Under the pieces are notes generated by a model that saw nothing but the letters and a program-made list of their open reading frames with translations, was not told where the DNA came from and did no database searches. From the NCBI RefSeq assembly GCF_900116895.1, contig NZ_FPCF01000001.1, forward strand, positions 1-64,000: a stretch of 64,000 nucleotides of DNA, written 5' to 3'. Made by a program: the position numbers and the translations under genes. This DNA is from Pseudidiomarina donghaiensis (GTDB taxonomy: Bacteria; Pseudomonadota; Gammaproteobacteria; Enterobacterales; Alteromonadaceae). Shown here piece by piece: positions 8,630 to 16,628 of this stretch. The first letter of the stretch is position 1, and each line of letters begins with the position of its first letter.

Positions 8630-8652
8630 TCTAGCTAGATCACTTCCTTGGG
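8617..8652. repeat. 36-bp near-perfect palindrome over a stop codon
   Basis: CCCAAGGAA…TTCCTTGGG encloses the fully palindromic TGATCTAGCTAGATCA, with a single mismatched pair. It lies at the end of the 8264-8629 gene. It could act as a bidirectional terminator (though there is no T-run) or as a protein-binding or recombination site. Confidence 0.55.
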
Positions 8653-8716
8653 AATCAGTAGGAAGTGCATCAGCAATAGCAGGTGTACCCTCGACGATAT
8701 CGTTGTTTTAAAGATT

Positions 8717-9958
8717 TCAGGAAGTTCGAATGCCCTCAAGAAATTTGATATTGGGAAAATAAGTGGAGGCCAATTTCTCTATGTATTGTTTTACATAGAC
8801 CTGATTTTGATAATCAGAAAGCATGACCTCCGTTGCCGGAGCGCTATACTCTTGTTTTGATACGTCGCAAAGTAACATGTTGTTGTCTTTATTTTTTAAA
8901 AATGACTCAAAACGATTCAGGTCATTTTTCCCGGCATTTAAGGGCTCTGGATTAGAGATCAGTTCAATTCTTTCTCCCCATACTGTTATTGAATGATCTC
9001 TGACGTAACCGTTTATACGCTTTCTAATAGCTTGTTCAAGACTAAGTAAATCCAGTTCGCTCATAGCTATCGATGTAATGCCAAACTTATGAATAGTCCG
9101 GCGATCCCCGCACTGTAAGTGTTCATCTGCAGACCATAGATAAAAAAACTGATGGGTTGCCCTTTTCAAATTGTAAGTACGGTCTGAGTTAGGCAGACGA
9201 AAAGAAGGAATATCAGCTCGTTGTTGATTCGCAAGATAATCAATAGTCTGTTCCTGACGGTTGGTATAAGTCACATGCGCGCGCGTGCGAGAATGCTCGT
9301 CGTCCATTCTTTCAAAAAAGAGGTTTTGGATGGGGAACGGGTACCTTCGGCCATCAAGCCGCATAAATTCGCAGTATTTTTCGTGAAACGGATTGAATTG
9401 ACGTAGGTATGTCTTTGTTGTCTCTTTAAGAGCACTCAAGGTTGTCACTATCCGTTCACCAGCGCCCAGCTCCACTTCGATAGGCAGGCGGATTTTGTAC
9501 CTGAAAACCGGCTTCATGAATTGCCTATCTTGCGGCACTATGCGTGCCGATGTTATTACGCTAACCCGCACGACATCATAAAAGTCGTAAAATTTTTTAA
9601 GTTGAGGCATTACGCGTTCCTCAACAAAGTTGTCTACAAGCTCGGGGGTCGATAACGATTCGAAATCAAGAGACGGCATTGTGAAGTTACTCAAGAATTG
9701 AACTGCTTCTTCGATAGCGCCCTTTGAACGAACTACGCGACCGAAATTTTTAGGAGTGTTAAAGATCTCGATTCTTATAGGTAAGAACCTCTCGCCATTC
9801 CGAATTTCTGGTTTAAAGGTGCAGTTCGTTATTTCTGGGAATTTTTTGTATAGCTGCTCGATTGGTGCTTGAAGACGAAGGCTGCATTCTTCGCTGAAGA
9901 TAGCCAAACGTTCTTCGGTCCTTAGATATTTAGTCGAAATCATACGAGAACCACGCAT
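8717..9958 (-). CDS. Hypothetical protein (413 aa), possible GIY-YIG-like C-terminal half
   Basis: The start ATG 9958 is preceded by AAGAAG. I recognise no family with certainty. The C-terminal part (about residues 270-340) reads FFYLWSADE…HKFGITS…RKRINGYVRD. That loosely resembles GIY-YIG/T5orf172-type nuclease domains, which have Tyr, then a K-[FI]-G-x-T strand, then an Arg helix. The N-terminal two thirds look like a mixed alpha/beta domain without motifs. The 784-bp region upstream is empty. Another annotation is quite possible. Confidence 0.5.
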   Translation of the reverse strand: MRGSRMISTKYLRTEERLAIFSEECSLRLQAPIEQLYKKFPEITNCTFKPEIRNGERFLPIRIEIFNTPKNFGRVVRSKGAIEEAVQFLSNFTMPSLDFESLSTPELVDNFVEERVMPQLKKFYDFYDVVRVSVITSARIVPQDRQFMKPVFRYKIRLPIEVELGAGERIVTTLSALKETTKTYLRQFNPFHEKYCEFMRLDGRRYPFPIQNLFFERMDDEHSRTRAHVTYTNRQEQTIDYLANQQRADIPSFRLPNSDRTYNLKRATHQFFYLWSADEHLQCGDRRTIHKFGITSIAMSELDLLSLEQAIRKRINGYVRDHSITVWGERIELISNPEPLNAGKNDLNRFESFLKNKDNNMLLCDVSKQEYSAPATEVMLSDYQNQVYVKQYIEKLASTYFPNIKFLEGIRTS

Positions 9959-10742
9959 TCTAAAACTTCTTTTCGTAATTCATATTTGTGTTTGTAGTTG
10001 AGCATATTATTGACCGCCTGAAGGTTTATTGATGGGGGAAATATAGTCAAAGAATGGCAAAGGTCAAGCGGCGTGGGTGCAATAAGCCACTGAAATGTAT
10101 AGTTAAAAAGCGTTTTTTAGTGGTTTTAACGGTAAAGGTTAGAACGAATTTTGCTTTAGCTGAACAGCATCTATAGCGATCGATCGAAAAAATGTAGAAG
10201 CATGTTTTGCATAGAACAACTGATCTAATATACGGTCTCACTTTCTCTTTCGATATATCAGCCGAAGAAATGCCTAAAAAATCTGAATGTTGCGGTAATG
10301 ATGTGTTTAGGGAGCCTTGAGTTTGTTTGCAACTTGCCGCCGATATTTAAGCTATTACTCCACAAAAATTCAGCGAGTTTATGATCGCGCTTTATCGCAA
10401 ATCGGGCAGGATACCCCTAAAAAAACAAATAAAAAATATAGGGTTACCTGGAAATTCTTTTTATGGACGTACGGAGTTTCCTTTCCCTCAAGAATAGAAC
10501 CATGACTCGATGAGGCTTCATATTACTGACGGTCCCCCAGTAACAAGATCCACAAGGACGATGAATTTGGGCGTGATTTGACAGGTCTACATTTAGTTGG
10601 GGATGAGAAATGCATGTTGTTGTACTAATGTTGAAATTTAAACTGAAGAGACCCAAATGAAAGAGTCTACTGAAAAGCAAACGCTGATATGAAGTGATTA
10701 TATGCTACACTAATAAAGAATCCTTAGCGTAAGGACATTGTT
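9959..10742. other. Gene-free stretch
   Basis: I see no supported gene on either strand. Short open frames (for example 10047-10241 minus, 10317-10505 plus, 10444-10680 minus) lack ribosome-binding sites and protein-like composition. The segment directly before 10743 presumably carries the promoter of the microprotein gene there. Confidence 0.6.
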
Positions 10743-10901
10743 ATGAGTACAACACAAGCTACCTTACTGTTATTTGCCCCGATAGTAATGCTTATCGGTG
10801 GTTTAGCTATGTTTTACTGGTCGCACAATAATAAAAAAGGGCGTGTAGATGCGAAAGCATCGTTAAAGCGCCTAGCTAACGACTCAAATGAAGCTCAATA
10901 A
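10743..10901 (+). CDS. Single-span membrane microprotein (52 aa), family copy A
   Basis: ATG 10743 follows GTAAGGACATTGTT, a usable ribosome-binding site. The product starts MSTTQATLLLFAPIVMLIGG, with one hydrophobic span at about residues 7-24 and then a charged Lys/Arg-rich tail. It shares the start (M-[ST]-x-T-Q-A) and the end of the span (GGLAMF) with the 40-aa product at 15391-15513, and more weakly with the 39-aa product at 34431-34550. Three diverged copies keeping the same N-terminus argue that this is a real gene family. The function is unknown. Confidence 0.65.
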   Translation: MSTTQATLLLFAPIVMLIGGLAMFYWSHNNKKGRVDAKASLKRLANDSNEAQ

Positions 10902-11032
10902 CGAGCTTCTCTGAGCCGGGAGCAAACCCCGCTCAATAACACCTTCAAGCACCACTTTAAACAAACATCAAGCAGCTTTATTTTTACAGCATTCTCATAG
11001 AATTTGTAGGGGAATTGAACGAAACCCTTCAA

Positions 11033-11055
11033 TGGCACACCTGACAGGATTCGAA
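11033..11055 (-). tRNA. tRNA 3'-end fragment (possible attachment-site relic)
   Basis: Read on the minus strand, 23 bases form the T-loop and acceptor 3' end of a tRNA: GTTCGAATCCTGTC followed by AGGTGTGCCA. The plus-strand sequence matches the 3' end of the tRNA-Arg(CCG) at 39295 at about 20 of 23 positions. The 5' part of a tRNA is absent. Such fragments are left when elements integrate in tRNA 3' ends. An IS scar begins immediately after it. Confidence 0.5.
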
Positions 11056-11107
11056 CTGTAGTGGTCAAGAAAAACTGGCCACCGGTTTATAGTTAATCCA
11101 ATATGTT
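11056..11107 (-). mobile_element. IS3 (IS3-group) end scar
   Basis: The bases TGTAGTGGTCAAG…TGGCCACCGGTTTATAG match the left end of the IS at 18621 (TGTAGTGGTCAAG…TGGCCACGGGTTTGTAG). In one minus-strand frame it still encodes a tail YWINYKPVASFS resembling the OrfB tail [12 protein letters not shown]. Nothing else of that element remains. Confidence 0.7.
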
Positions 11108-11201
11108 GCTCGGAGATATTTGGGCCGCACTCTCGGGGAATCAATTTTGCTCCGTTGGTAACCCTCTGCTCAAACCGTAAGGTCGGTACGAATGGACCAT
11201 T

Positions 11202-11229
11202 ACTACCGATAATTGGCATTATCGGAAGT
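11202..11229. other. dif-like recombination site candidate (copy 2)
   Basis: The arms ACTACCGATAA and TTATCGGAAGT are identical to those at 7954-7981, with a centre of TTGGCA instead of TTGGCG. The similarity to copy 1 extends only 2-3 bases outside the 28-bp core, as expected of a short recombination site. Confidence 0.45.
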
Positions 11230-11306
11230 CATGTCCTTGGTTTTTGCAGTAAAAAGCTTTGCTTTTGATGAGTAGCGAATGTGCTCCTGAAATGAAGACA
11301 TTTCGT

Positions 11307-11339
11307 GAGCGAACTGTATAAAATTACGGGGTAGTTACA
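11307..11339 (+). repeat. Dispersed 33-bp element, copy 1
   Basis: GAGCGAACTGTAT… ends in GGGGTAGTTACA. A matching element is at 12264-12295 and a weaker one at 38125-38154. Here it stands 45 bp upstream of the lipoprotein start at 11385, so it could be a shared promoter or leader, or the edge of a small mobile cassette. Confidence 0.45.
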
Positions 11340-11384
11340 TAAAGGCCGCATAGTGGATAGAGTAATCGCAAAGGAACGTAAAAT

Positions 11385-11666
11385 ATGAAATTCTTGCACC
11401 TGACCATAGTATTAACCATTTCATTAATAGCCTCTGCATGTGCCAGCACAGGGGTTATATCACTCGGCGAGAACCTCTATTACATCGGTAAGAAGGACGG
11501 CTCTCCGGGGCTCGGGATTAGCCTAGAGAATAAAGCTGAAGTGTATAAAGAAGCTAACGCGTTTTGTGAATCCAAGGGCTTGAAGCTTGAAATTGTAGAA
11601 GAAACTGTAGTGGCCGCGGCTCCTGCACGGCTGGGGTCAACTGAAATTGAATTCAAGTGCATTTAA
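11385..11666 (+). CDS. Small lipoprotein (93 aa)
   Basis: The start ATG 11385 is preceded by AAAGGAACG. The product has a short basic start, a hydrophobic stretch and a lipobox (LIASAC, Cys19), so it should be exported and lipid-anchored. The mature part has a glycine-rich start (GLGISL), a paired-cysteine layout (FC…FKC) and no enzyme motif. Similar small lipoproteins are common in gammaproteobacteria without known function. Confidence 0.7.
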   Translation: MKFLHLTIVLTISLIASACASTGVISLGENLYYIGKKDGSPGLGISLENKAEVYKEANAFCESKGLKLEIVEETVVAAAPARLGSTEIEFKCI

Positions 11667-11682
11667 GTTGCTTCAAAATTAA

Positions 11683-11728
11683 TTGCTCCGTACCACTAAA
11701 AGTGGACACTTTTAGTGGTACGGAGCAA
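11683..11728. repeat. Perfect 22-bp inverted repeat (IS-terminus palindrome)
   Basis: Arms TTGCTCCGTACCACTAAAAG (plus TG) and their exact complement are separated by only GA. Each arm resembles the right terminal repeat of the IS at 14551-14575 (TGATCCGTACCAGTAC…), so the palindrome looks like two IS termini fused head to head. It sits at the point where the Ltp-like gene loses its 5' end. It would also form a strong hairpin after the 11385-11666 gene. Confidence 0.7.
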
Positions 11729-12131
11729 CCTCCAAGGAAGCTCTGATAATGGATTCCTATCAACATCAAACAGTTCTTATGTAACGTCAAGTACGGAACA
11801 AGTCTCGTCGTCGGAAAGCTTAACAAGGGCTCAGAAAAATGCAGTACGATCGGCGAAACAATATCTTAATATGACTGGTTTTTCGCGAAGCGGACTTATC
11901 CGACAGCTCTCATCTAATTTTGGGGAAGGTTATAACCTTTCTGATGCAACTATCGCGGTTGATAGTATGAACATTGATTGGAACAAACAAGCGGTAAGAT
12001 CTGCGAAGCAATATCTTAGCTTGCAGGGGTTTTCGTGCAAAAGACTCATAGAACAACTCTCATCTAGTGCTGGAGATGGTTATACCCAAAGCCAAGCAAC
12101 TTACGGGGCTACGCAGGCCGGTGTTTGTTAG
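11715..12131 (+). pseudogene. Ltp-type surface lipoprotein, 5'-truncated (two Ltp repeats)
   Basis: Two tandem repeats of about 45 residues can be read, at about residues 40-85 and 89-132. Each has the pattern [KQ]xAVRSAKQYL…GFS…LI.QLSS…GxGY…AT. This is the repeat of the Ltp host-cell-surface lipoprotein family (Pfam Ltp); a Streptococcus phage member blocks superinfection by other phages. The signal peptide and lipobox expected at the N-terminus are missing. The frame instead runs back into the IS-terminus palindrome at 11683-11728, so the gene was probably cut there. The GTG at 11715 lies within the palindrome and is unlikely to be the native start. Confidence 0.65.
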
Positions 12132-12263
12132 TCCCTTAAGGTCGAGAACCGGATTGTTTTATGTTGTCCTGCGTAAAATTGTGGGTGAAAATCGCTCAAT
12201 TGTTAACTATGTCCGGTAAGGCCTAATATGTACCGATACTCTTTAGGTTAAACCGCATTCTAA

Positions 12264-12295
12264 GAGCGAACCGTATTATTTTAGGGGTAGTTACA
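12264..12295 (+). repeat. Dispersed 33-bp element, copy 2
   Basis: GAGCGAACCGTAT… ends in GGGGTAGTTACA. It is close to copy 1 (11307-11339) over its whole length with one base fewer. It lies 30 bp upstream of the gene at 12326. Confidence 0.45.
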
Positions 12296-12325
12296 AATGA
12301 ACTCAATTTATAGGTTGAATTTACT

Positions 12326-12811
12326 ATGATTTATTTTGCAATGATTACCGCAATTATTGCCATATTTCTGGCAATCCGAAATGATATTCAACTTAGAAAA
12401 GTTAATGAGTTACAGTTAAGTAATGAGCAATTGCGCAACGGAACAAGGGGAGTAGATGCGCGACTTGAAAAGCTGATACGCGAGAGTGAACATCAAACAC
12501 TGCATAATAAAATCTTATTTGAAAGTATTATTTTTCACCTCTCAGCAAGCGGTACAGCTTATTCGTCGCGCATTTGGGAAACATATTCCGTTGAAATGAA
12601 GAAAGCTTGGGAAGTGGAATATGACGACGAACCATGGCCAAAATATCTGCCAATAATTGGTGAACCAAGCTATAGTCTCTCACGACGAGTAAACCAAGCA
12701 GACTTTGAATCTTGGCGATCTTATACAACAGGTGGTTGTCGATACAATATCGACGCCAGTATCGTTGTAACTTCAGACTATATATTTGATCTCGAAAGAC
12801 GAATTGTGTGA
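12326..12811 (+). CDS. Membrane-anchored coiled-coil hypothetical protein (161 aa)
   Basis: The protein starts with one hydrophobic span (about residues 3-17). A charged coiled-coil-like stretch follows to about residue 55, then a soluble domain rich in Trp and Tyr. No ribosome-binding site is strong (TATAGGTTG, 14 nt upstream). I recognise no family. It stands between the dispersed element copy 2 and a terminator at 12984-13013. Confidence 0.5.
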   Translation: MIYFAMITAIIAIFLAIRNDIQLRKVNELQLSNEQLRNGTRGVDARLEKLIRESEHQTLHNKILFESIIFHLSASGTAYSSRIWETYSVEMKKAWEVEYDDEPWPKYLPIIGEPSYSLSRRVNQADFESWRSYTTGGCRYNIDASIVVTSDYIFDLERRIV

Positions 12812-12983
12812 CTAATCCATGTGGGGAAGTTTCTCTTGGAATTGAAGAAGTAAGAATACTCGTATAAAAAGGCGAATAATTCTTACAACGAAGCCATTTC
12901 ATGAGCGACCAATAGTAAATTTCGGGACAGTTATATTCTGCCTTGGGGAGTTCAAGTCTTAAGATATAATGCGTTAAAAAAAC

Positions 12984-13013
12984 AAAAGCCATCAAACTTG
13001 GTGATGGCTTTTT
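12984..13013. terminator. Rho-independent terminator
   Basis: AAAGCCATCA and TGATGGCTTTTT form a 9-10-bp stem with a short loop (AACTTGG), with runs of A before and T after. It could serve both strands. It probably ends the transcript of the 12326-12811 gene, although 170 bases separate them. Confidence 0.75.
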
Positions 13014-13633
13014 GTGACAAGAACGTGGTTAGTTTTCCTGTCGTGGTGTTCAAATCCTCAAATGCAGTATCGCAAAAAGATTAATGTTGTACAACGCATT
13101 ACTTTTCAATCAATGGACCGGTCAACCACTGCTTATCTTCATTATTTTGCCAGAAAGCTTCTGCTGAGCTTTTTGACAAAAGCTCGTCAAGACTATACTC
13201 ATTAGCTTTCTCTTGCTTTATGCCTTTGCTTGTAGGTTCAACGCTTTGTTTCTGGAGATTCATCATTTACCCAACCTGTTTCAATATCTAACCGAGTTAA
13301 CTCATCCGCGTGACTGGTGTATTCACGAAGCCCAGATAAAAGCTCTGACTCCTCGTACGGGAGCTTCAATTTTTCTTATTAGACTCACTCAAACCAGTCC
13401 ACCTCTCAAACCTAACAACTGTTCTGCTTGTATCGCCATTGTGCTGGCTCGTGGTGCTTTATGATGCATTAAGCTCTAGTATGCTACCCAACTATGCTTT
13501 TAGCAAAAAGTATGGAAGCCACGTCAAGTTTCGCACTAATTTTATAAAGTACACTGTCGCTCGAGCGACTATTTGTAAAATGAGCAAGCGCTATAACGAA
13601 ATAGCAAAAGGGACGCACCGGCGTTTTTCAAGG
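13014..13633. other. Gene-free stretch
   Basis: I see no supported gene, repeat or RNA here. Open frames at 13014-13205, 13213-13464 and 13439-13636 lack start signals and plausible protein composition. Confidence 0.6.
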
Positions 13634-14575
13634 TAGTTGACACTTTTTTCTCGTTTAAGCAGCCTGTTTTTCTTCCTGCTTAACTGGCTTTTTCTCAGGG
13701 TTTAATGTTGTTGGCCCGACTGGCTCACAATTGCGTACATCGCGCTTACCCCATCGACTTGGATTTGCTGCTTTTGCAGCCTCCATGCACCGTTTCCGTT
13801 GAGCCAAGATGGCTTTGTCTTGGCCGGTGTGACGTTGATGAGGCGTCACAAAGTTTAATTGACTGTGTTTGTGCTCGTAGTTGTACCAGCGTGTGAACTT
13901 TAACACCCACTGTCGAGCTTCATCGAGGCTCTTAAAGCCACTTGATGGCCATTCTGGCCGGTATTTGCAGGTTCTAAATTGCGACTCTGCAAACGGGTTG
14001 TCATTACTTACTCGCGGGCGGCTGTATGAGGTGGTCACACCTAGCTCATATGCTTTAGCCCGCATCGTCTGTGACTTCATCGGCGCACCATTATCAGAGT
14101 GCAACACTAAGCCTGTGTGTAAGCAGTTTTCACGCAACAATGTGCGTTGTAAGAGTTCAGCCGCGAGCTCGCCGGACTCCTGCTCGTGAACTTCATCACC
14201 AACGATTTTGTGACTAAACAAGTCTTCGAGCATGTACCAATAATAAAATTGCCCACGTACAGCGCTCGGTAAATAGGTGATGTCCCAGCAGAACACTTGC
14301 CCAGGTCCCGTAGCTTCAAATGTCTCCGGCGCTTTATGGCCCTTAGGCGCTGCAGTGCGACCGCGATGATGCAATTGACCATGTAGCTTCAGCACCCGGT
14401 AAAAAGTTGATTCGGAGCCATAATACGCTGCAACGCCTATTCTTTCAGCTAATTTCAGGGCTTCTGCTTTAAATTCTTGTGTGTGGACTTTGCGTGTTTT
14501 ATTTGCTTTCATGATTCACCGAGTTAAGTGATTTTACTCACTTAGCTCGGTGTCCAAAAGTACTGGTACGGATCA
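13634..14575 (-). mobile_element. IS3-family (IS150-like) element with internal deletion
   Basis: The right end (14551-14575) reads inward as TGATCCGTACCAGTACTTTT then GGACACC, the IS150-type terminal pattern. The left end is degraded; only TTGACAC near 13636 resembles it, so the left boundary is uncertain. The single transposase frame inside is a deletion fusion (13655-14512). The element is probably dead. Confidence 0.75.
13655..14512 (-). pseudogene. IS3-family transposase, in-frame deletion fusing OrfA start to OrfB core
   Basis: The first 28 residues are the start of an OrfA (MKANKTRKVHTQEFKAEALK). They run directly into the middle of an OrfB at YYGSESTFYRVLK, so the rest of OrfA and the OrfB N-terminus are missing while the frame is kept (285 aa). 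The catalytic core is complete: Asp in CWDITYLP, Asp in LHSDNGAPM, Glu in NPFAESQF. Without the OrfA DNA-binding helix-turn-helix and coiled coil, transposition is unlikely. Such remnants can compete with active transposase, but that is speculation. Confidence 0.85.
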
Positions 14576-14766
14576 ATGAAACAAACACCAACGTGGTTGG
14601 ACAGAAAATATGATAGGTACACTCTTAGCAAAGAATGTTGACAGCAGCGCCGATTCTAGGATTAGGACTTATTGCTTTATATTGGAACCCTCATGGACGG
14701 AAAGGTAAGGACGGTAGTCGTTAGTGATATTTGTCGACATAAAGATGTGTTCTAAAATTTCAGGCC

Positions 14767-15215
14767 TTACCAAACACCGCGCTCCAAGCGATGGATAAGG
14801 GAAAGTACCTGCTGAAATTCGAAAAATGAATTTAAGTTTTCAAGGGGGGAGCGTTTACCTAGGGCTCTGGAGGGCTTTTTAGCCAATGAATAGCTTCGGA
14901 AAGATCTCCCCCAAAAAGTGCCTCAGCGTTAGTAATCACTTCAATTAATGCATAAATGCGATCGCTTTCCGCAGTGTTAAAGCGTCGATGCTTCCTTTGC
15001 TTGACTTTGTTCCAGTAAGGAAGGTGAAGCGCATGTAAGATTTCGTTTTCTGACAGCGCCGTCTCGTTCGCTATAGAACCTACGATGTCAAACCTGAAAC
15101 CTTGCACGATGAGAACGCTCATGGCTAAGTGGTCGTCAGGCAACTCGAGCCTTTCCATTAAAGTTAGTTTTAATGGTTGGTGAGCAGATATTGGGATGTA
15201 GTTTTCGTGGTGCAT
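14767..15215 (-). pseudogene. Xre/MbcA/ParS-type antitoxin, frameshifted near its C-terminus
   Basis: The intact frame from 15215 encodes 118 aa and stops at TAG 14861-14859, right after AEALFGGDLSEAIHWLKSPP. That is the start of the conserved C-terminal block of this antitoxin family. Shifting one base before the stop restores the expected ending (ALGKRSPLENLNSF…LIHRLERGVW) down to TAA 14769-14767. A one-base deletion at about 14865 therefore explains the truncation. These antitoxins normally pair with a RES-domain toxin that modifies NAD+ or a metabolic enzyme. No RES gene is visible downstream, so the unit is orphaned and broken. Confidence 0.75.
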
Positions 15216-15390
15216 TTGAGTATCTCGACGTTAAAGCCAAGTTATAAATATCCAATTTATAACACAGTCATCCCCTAGAGTATTTATCGTGCAGTTCAAC
15301 GGCATTGTTTGTAGTTATTCTTGTGAGCCGTCTAGTTGAATAGAGGAGATTTATATTTTTCTCCCTTCTTTGTAACTCGACTAAACTAGT

Positions 15391-15513
15391 TTAGGTTTTG
15401 TCATCTCGTTGCGTTTTACGCTCTCTCAAATAGATGTTTATAAACATCGCAAGCCCGCCTACGACAAAGATGAGACCAGCAACAAGGATCAGAGTTGCTT
15501 GTGTTGTTGTCAT
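15391..15513 (-). CDS. Single-span membrane microprotein (40 aa), family copy B
   Basis: ATG 15513 is preceded on the minus strand by GGAAGCGATT, a good ribosome-binding site. The product starts MTTTQATLILVAGLIFVVGG, then LAMF, and ends in a charged tail of Lys, Arg and Asp. It is clearly related to the product at 10743-10901: same first residues, same span length, same GGLAMF exit. The function is unknown. Confidence 0.7.
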   Translation of the reverse strand: MTTTQATLILVAGLIFVVGGLAMFINIYLRERKTQRDDKT

Positions 15514-15666
15514 AATCGCTTCCTTTTTCCGTTGCACCAAACACCAAACACTAAATGTTAAAATGGTGCCGACATAATTGCCGCAGGATGCTAAGACGCT
15601 CGCGAGCTACCAAGAGCGTCTTAAGTTAAGATTTGGCGAATCAAATTAAGCAATGATGCTTTAGAT

Positions 15667-15999
15667 TTATTTACAATCGATTCGATGATTTCTCATATCA
15701 CCATATTTAATATCGCAGTTATGATATTTAATTCTGGTCCATAATGATCCTGCCACAGTACATTGCATTTCGCCGAGAGATTTTTGGCAACGTGCAGCGT
15801 TTGCATAATATGGGTCAGGGTGTTCCCAGGAAAACCAATGTGCTGTGAGTGGTTGGACAATGAAGGAGCCACTGCCCCGCATTTCTACCTCTATTGGCGA
15901 CTTCGAGTGGTTGTATACTGTAAACCGCGTAGTGTCAGCCTGTACAACCGAACTTCCAGAAACAAACATTAATACAAATAACAAGAACTTCTTAATCAT
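15667..15999 (-). CDS. Small exported protein (110 aa)
   Basis: The start chosen is ATG 15999 (MIKKFLLFVLMFVSG), which gives a clean signal peptide with likely cleavage after VVQA-D. An AGGATGG lies 8-9 nt upstream. Longer frames (16011 or 16047) add residues without improving the signal. The mature protein of about 90 aa has four cysteines (RCQ, QCT, NCD, DCK) that could form two disulphides, and reads as a small beta-rich domain. I recognise no family. Confidence 0.6.
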   Translation of the reverse strand: MIKKFLLFVLMFVSGSSVVQADTTRFTVYNHSKSPIEVEMRGSGSFIVQPLTAHWFSWEHPDPYYANAARCQKSLGEMQCTVAGSLWTRIKYHNCDIKYGDMRNHRIDCK

Positions 16000-16214
16000 T
16001 AAAGTATCCATCCTACTAGTAAATAGGCGATTTCTTTGGAAATTCAATTGCTAATGACAAGGATGGAACATAGAAGACCTGCGTTTTTCCGCTGACCAAG
16101 ATGCAATACTGTAATGTTCCCTATTAGGATTGAACTTCCATATCACCAAAATCACAAAAGAGCCCATCATTTTAGATGAGATGCTAATCATAGTATGTAG
16201 ATTCATGGTATGCA

Positions 16215-16469
16215 ATGAGTCAATTTTGGCTCATGAAAAACCTCTCACAAAAGTGCATTTTGGTTAGCATTTTTGCTCAAAATGTAAAATCGTATCGTCT
16301 GCAACAGGGCCTTTCGCAAGAACAGCTTGCGGAGAGAGCTGGAGTTCATCGAACGTATATCGGAATGTTAGAGCGCGAAGAAAAAAATGTGACGATATAC
16401 AACATAGAGCGAATCGCAATTGCGCTAGGGCTTGAAGCCTATCAATTACTAAAATCGAAAAATGATTAA
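16215..16469 (+). CDS. XRE-family helix-turn-helix regulator (84 aa)
   Basis: From about residue 20 the product is a canonical XRE helix-turn-helix: VKSYRLQQGLSQEQLAERAG, then HRTYIGMLEREEKNV and a final helical segment ending LGLEAYQLL. The size and sequence resemble restriction-modification controller (C) proteins and small phage repressors. No restriction enzyme or methylase gene is adjacent, so it is an orphan. The start is uncertain; ATG 16233 is an alternative. Confidence 0.85.
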   Translation: MSQFWLMKNLSQKCILVSIFAQNVKSYRLQQGLSQEQLAERAGVHRTYIGMLEREEKNVTIYNIERIAIALGLEAYQLLKSKND

Positions 16470-16581
16470 ACTGCGATGGGAAAGAAGCGAATATAAAGTA
16501 ATCTATAACGATTAAGTGAATGCCTCCGCAACCCGCTCAACGATAGAAAATGCTTTATCAAACATTGCCTCCTAAAAAATA

Positions 16582-16609
16582 AAAAGCTGCGAGTAACCCC
16601 GCAGCTTTT
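16582..16609 (-). terminator. Rho-independent terminator after the 42-aa gene
   Basis: AAAAGCTGCG and CGCAGCTTTT form a 10-bp stem around an 8-base loop. Read on the minus strand it ends in a T-rich tail and lies 20 bases past the stop of the small gene at 16629-16757. Confidence 0.75.
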
Positions 16610-16628
16610 AAAGGTAATAGAAGGATCT

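Larger units (their letters stand above)
10902..11384. other. Gap holding mobile-element scars
   Basis: This stretch has no gene but several relics: a tRNA 3'-end fragment (11033-11055), an IS3 end scar (11056-11107), a dif-like site (11202-11229) and a repeated element (11307-11339). A 74-codon frame at 10995-11219 merely crosses these relics. Confidence 0.6.

Noticed and set aside
10317-10680. Two overlapping open frames on opposite strands
   Set aside because: Neither has a start signal or plausible protein composition; they are mutual shadows in non-coding A+T-rich DNA.
10995-11219. Minus-strand frame of 74 codons
   Set aside because: It crosses a tRNA fragment, an IS3 scar and a dif-like site, so it is a chance frame through relics.
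10743-12811. Integron cassette array suspicion (short orphan genes in a row)
   Set aside because: No attC-like imperfect palindromes with GTTRRRY/RYYYAAC ends and no integron integrase were found; spacing is irregular.
12528-12995. 155-codon minus-strand frame
   Set aside because: It is antisense to the better-supported 12326-12811 gene and runs into the terminator at 12984.
13014-13636. Several plus-strand frames of 60-85 codons
   Set aside because: No ribosome-binding sites, no recognisable features, and chance frames are expected in such a gap.
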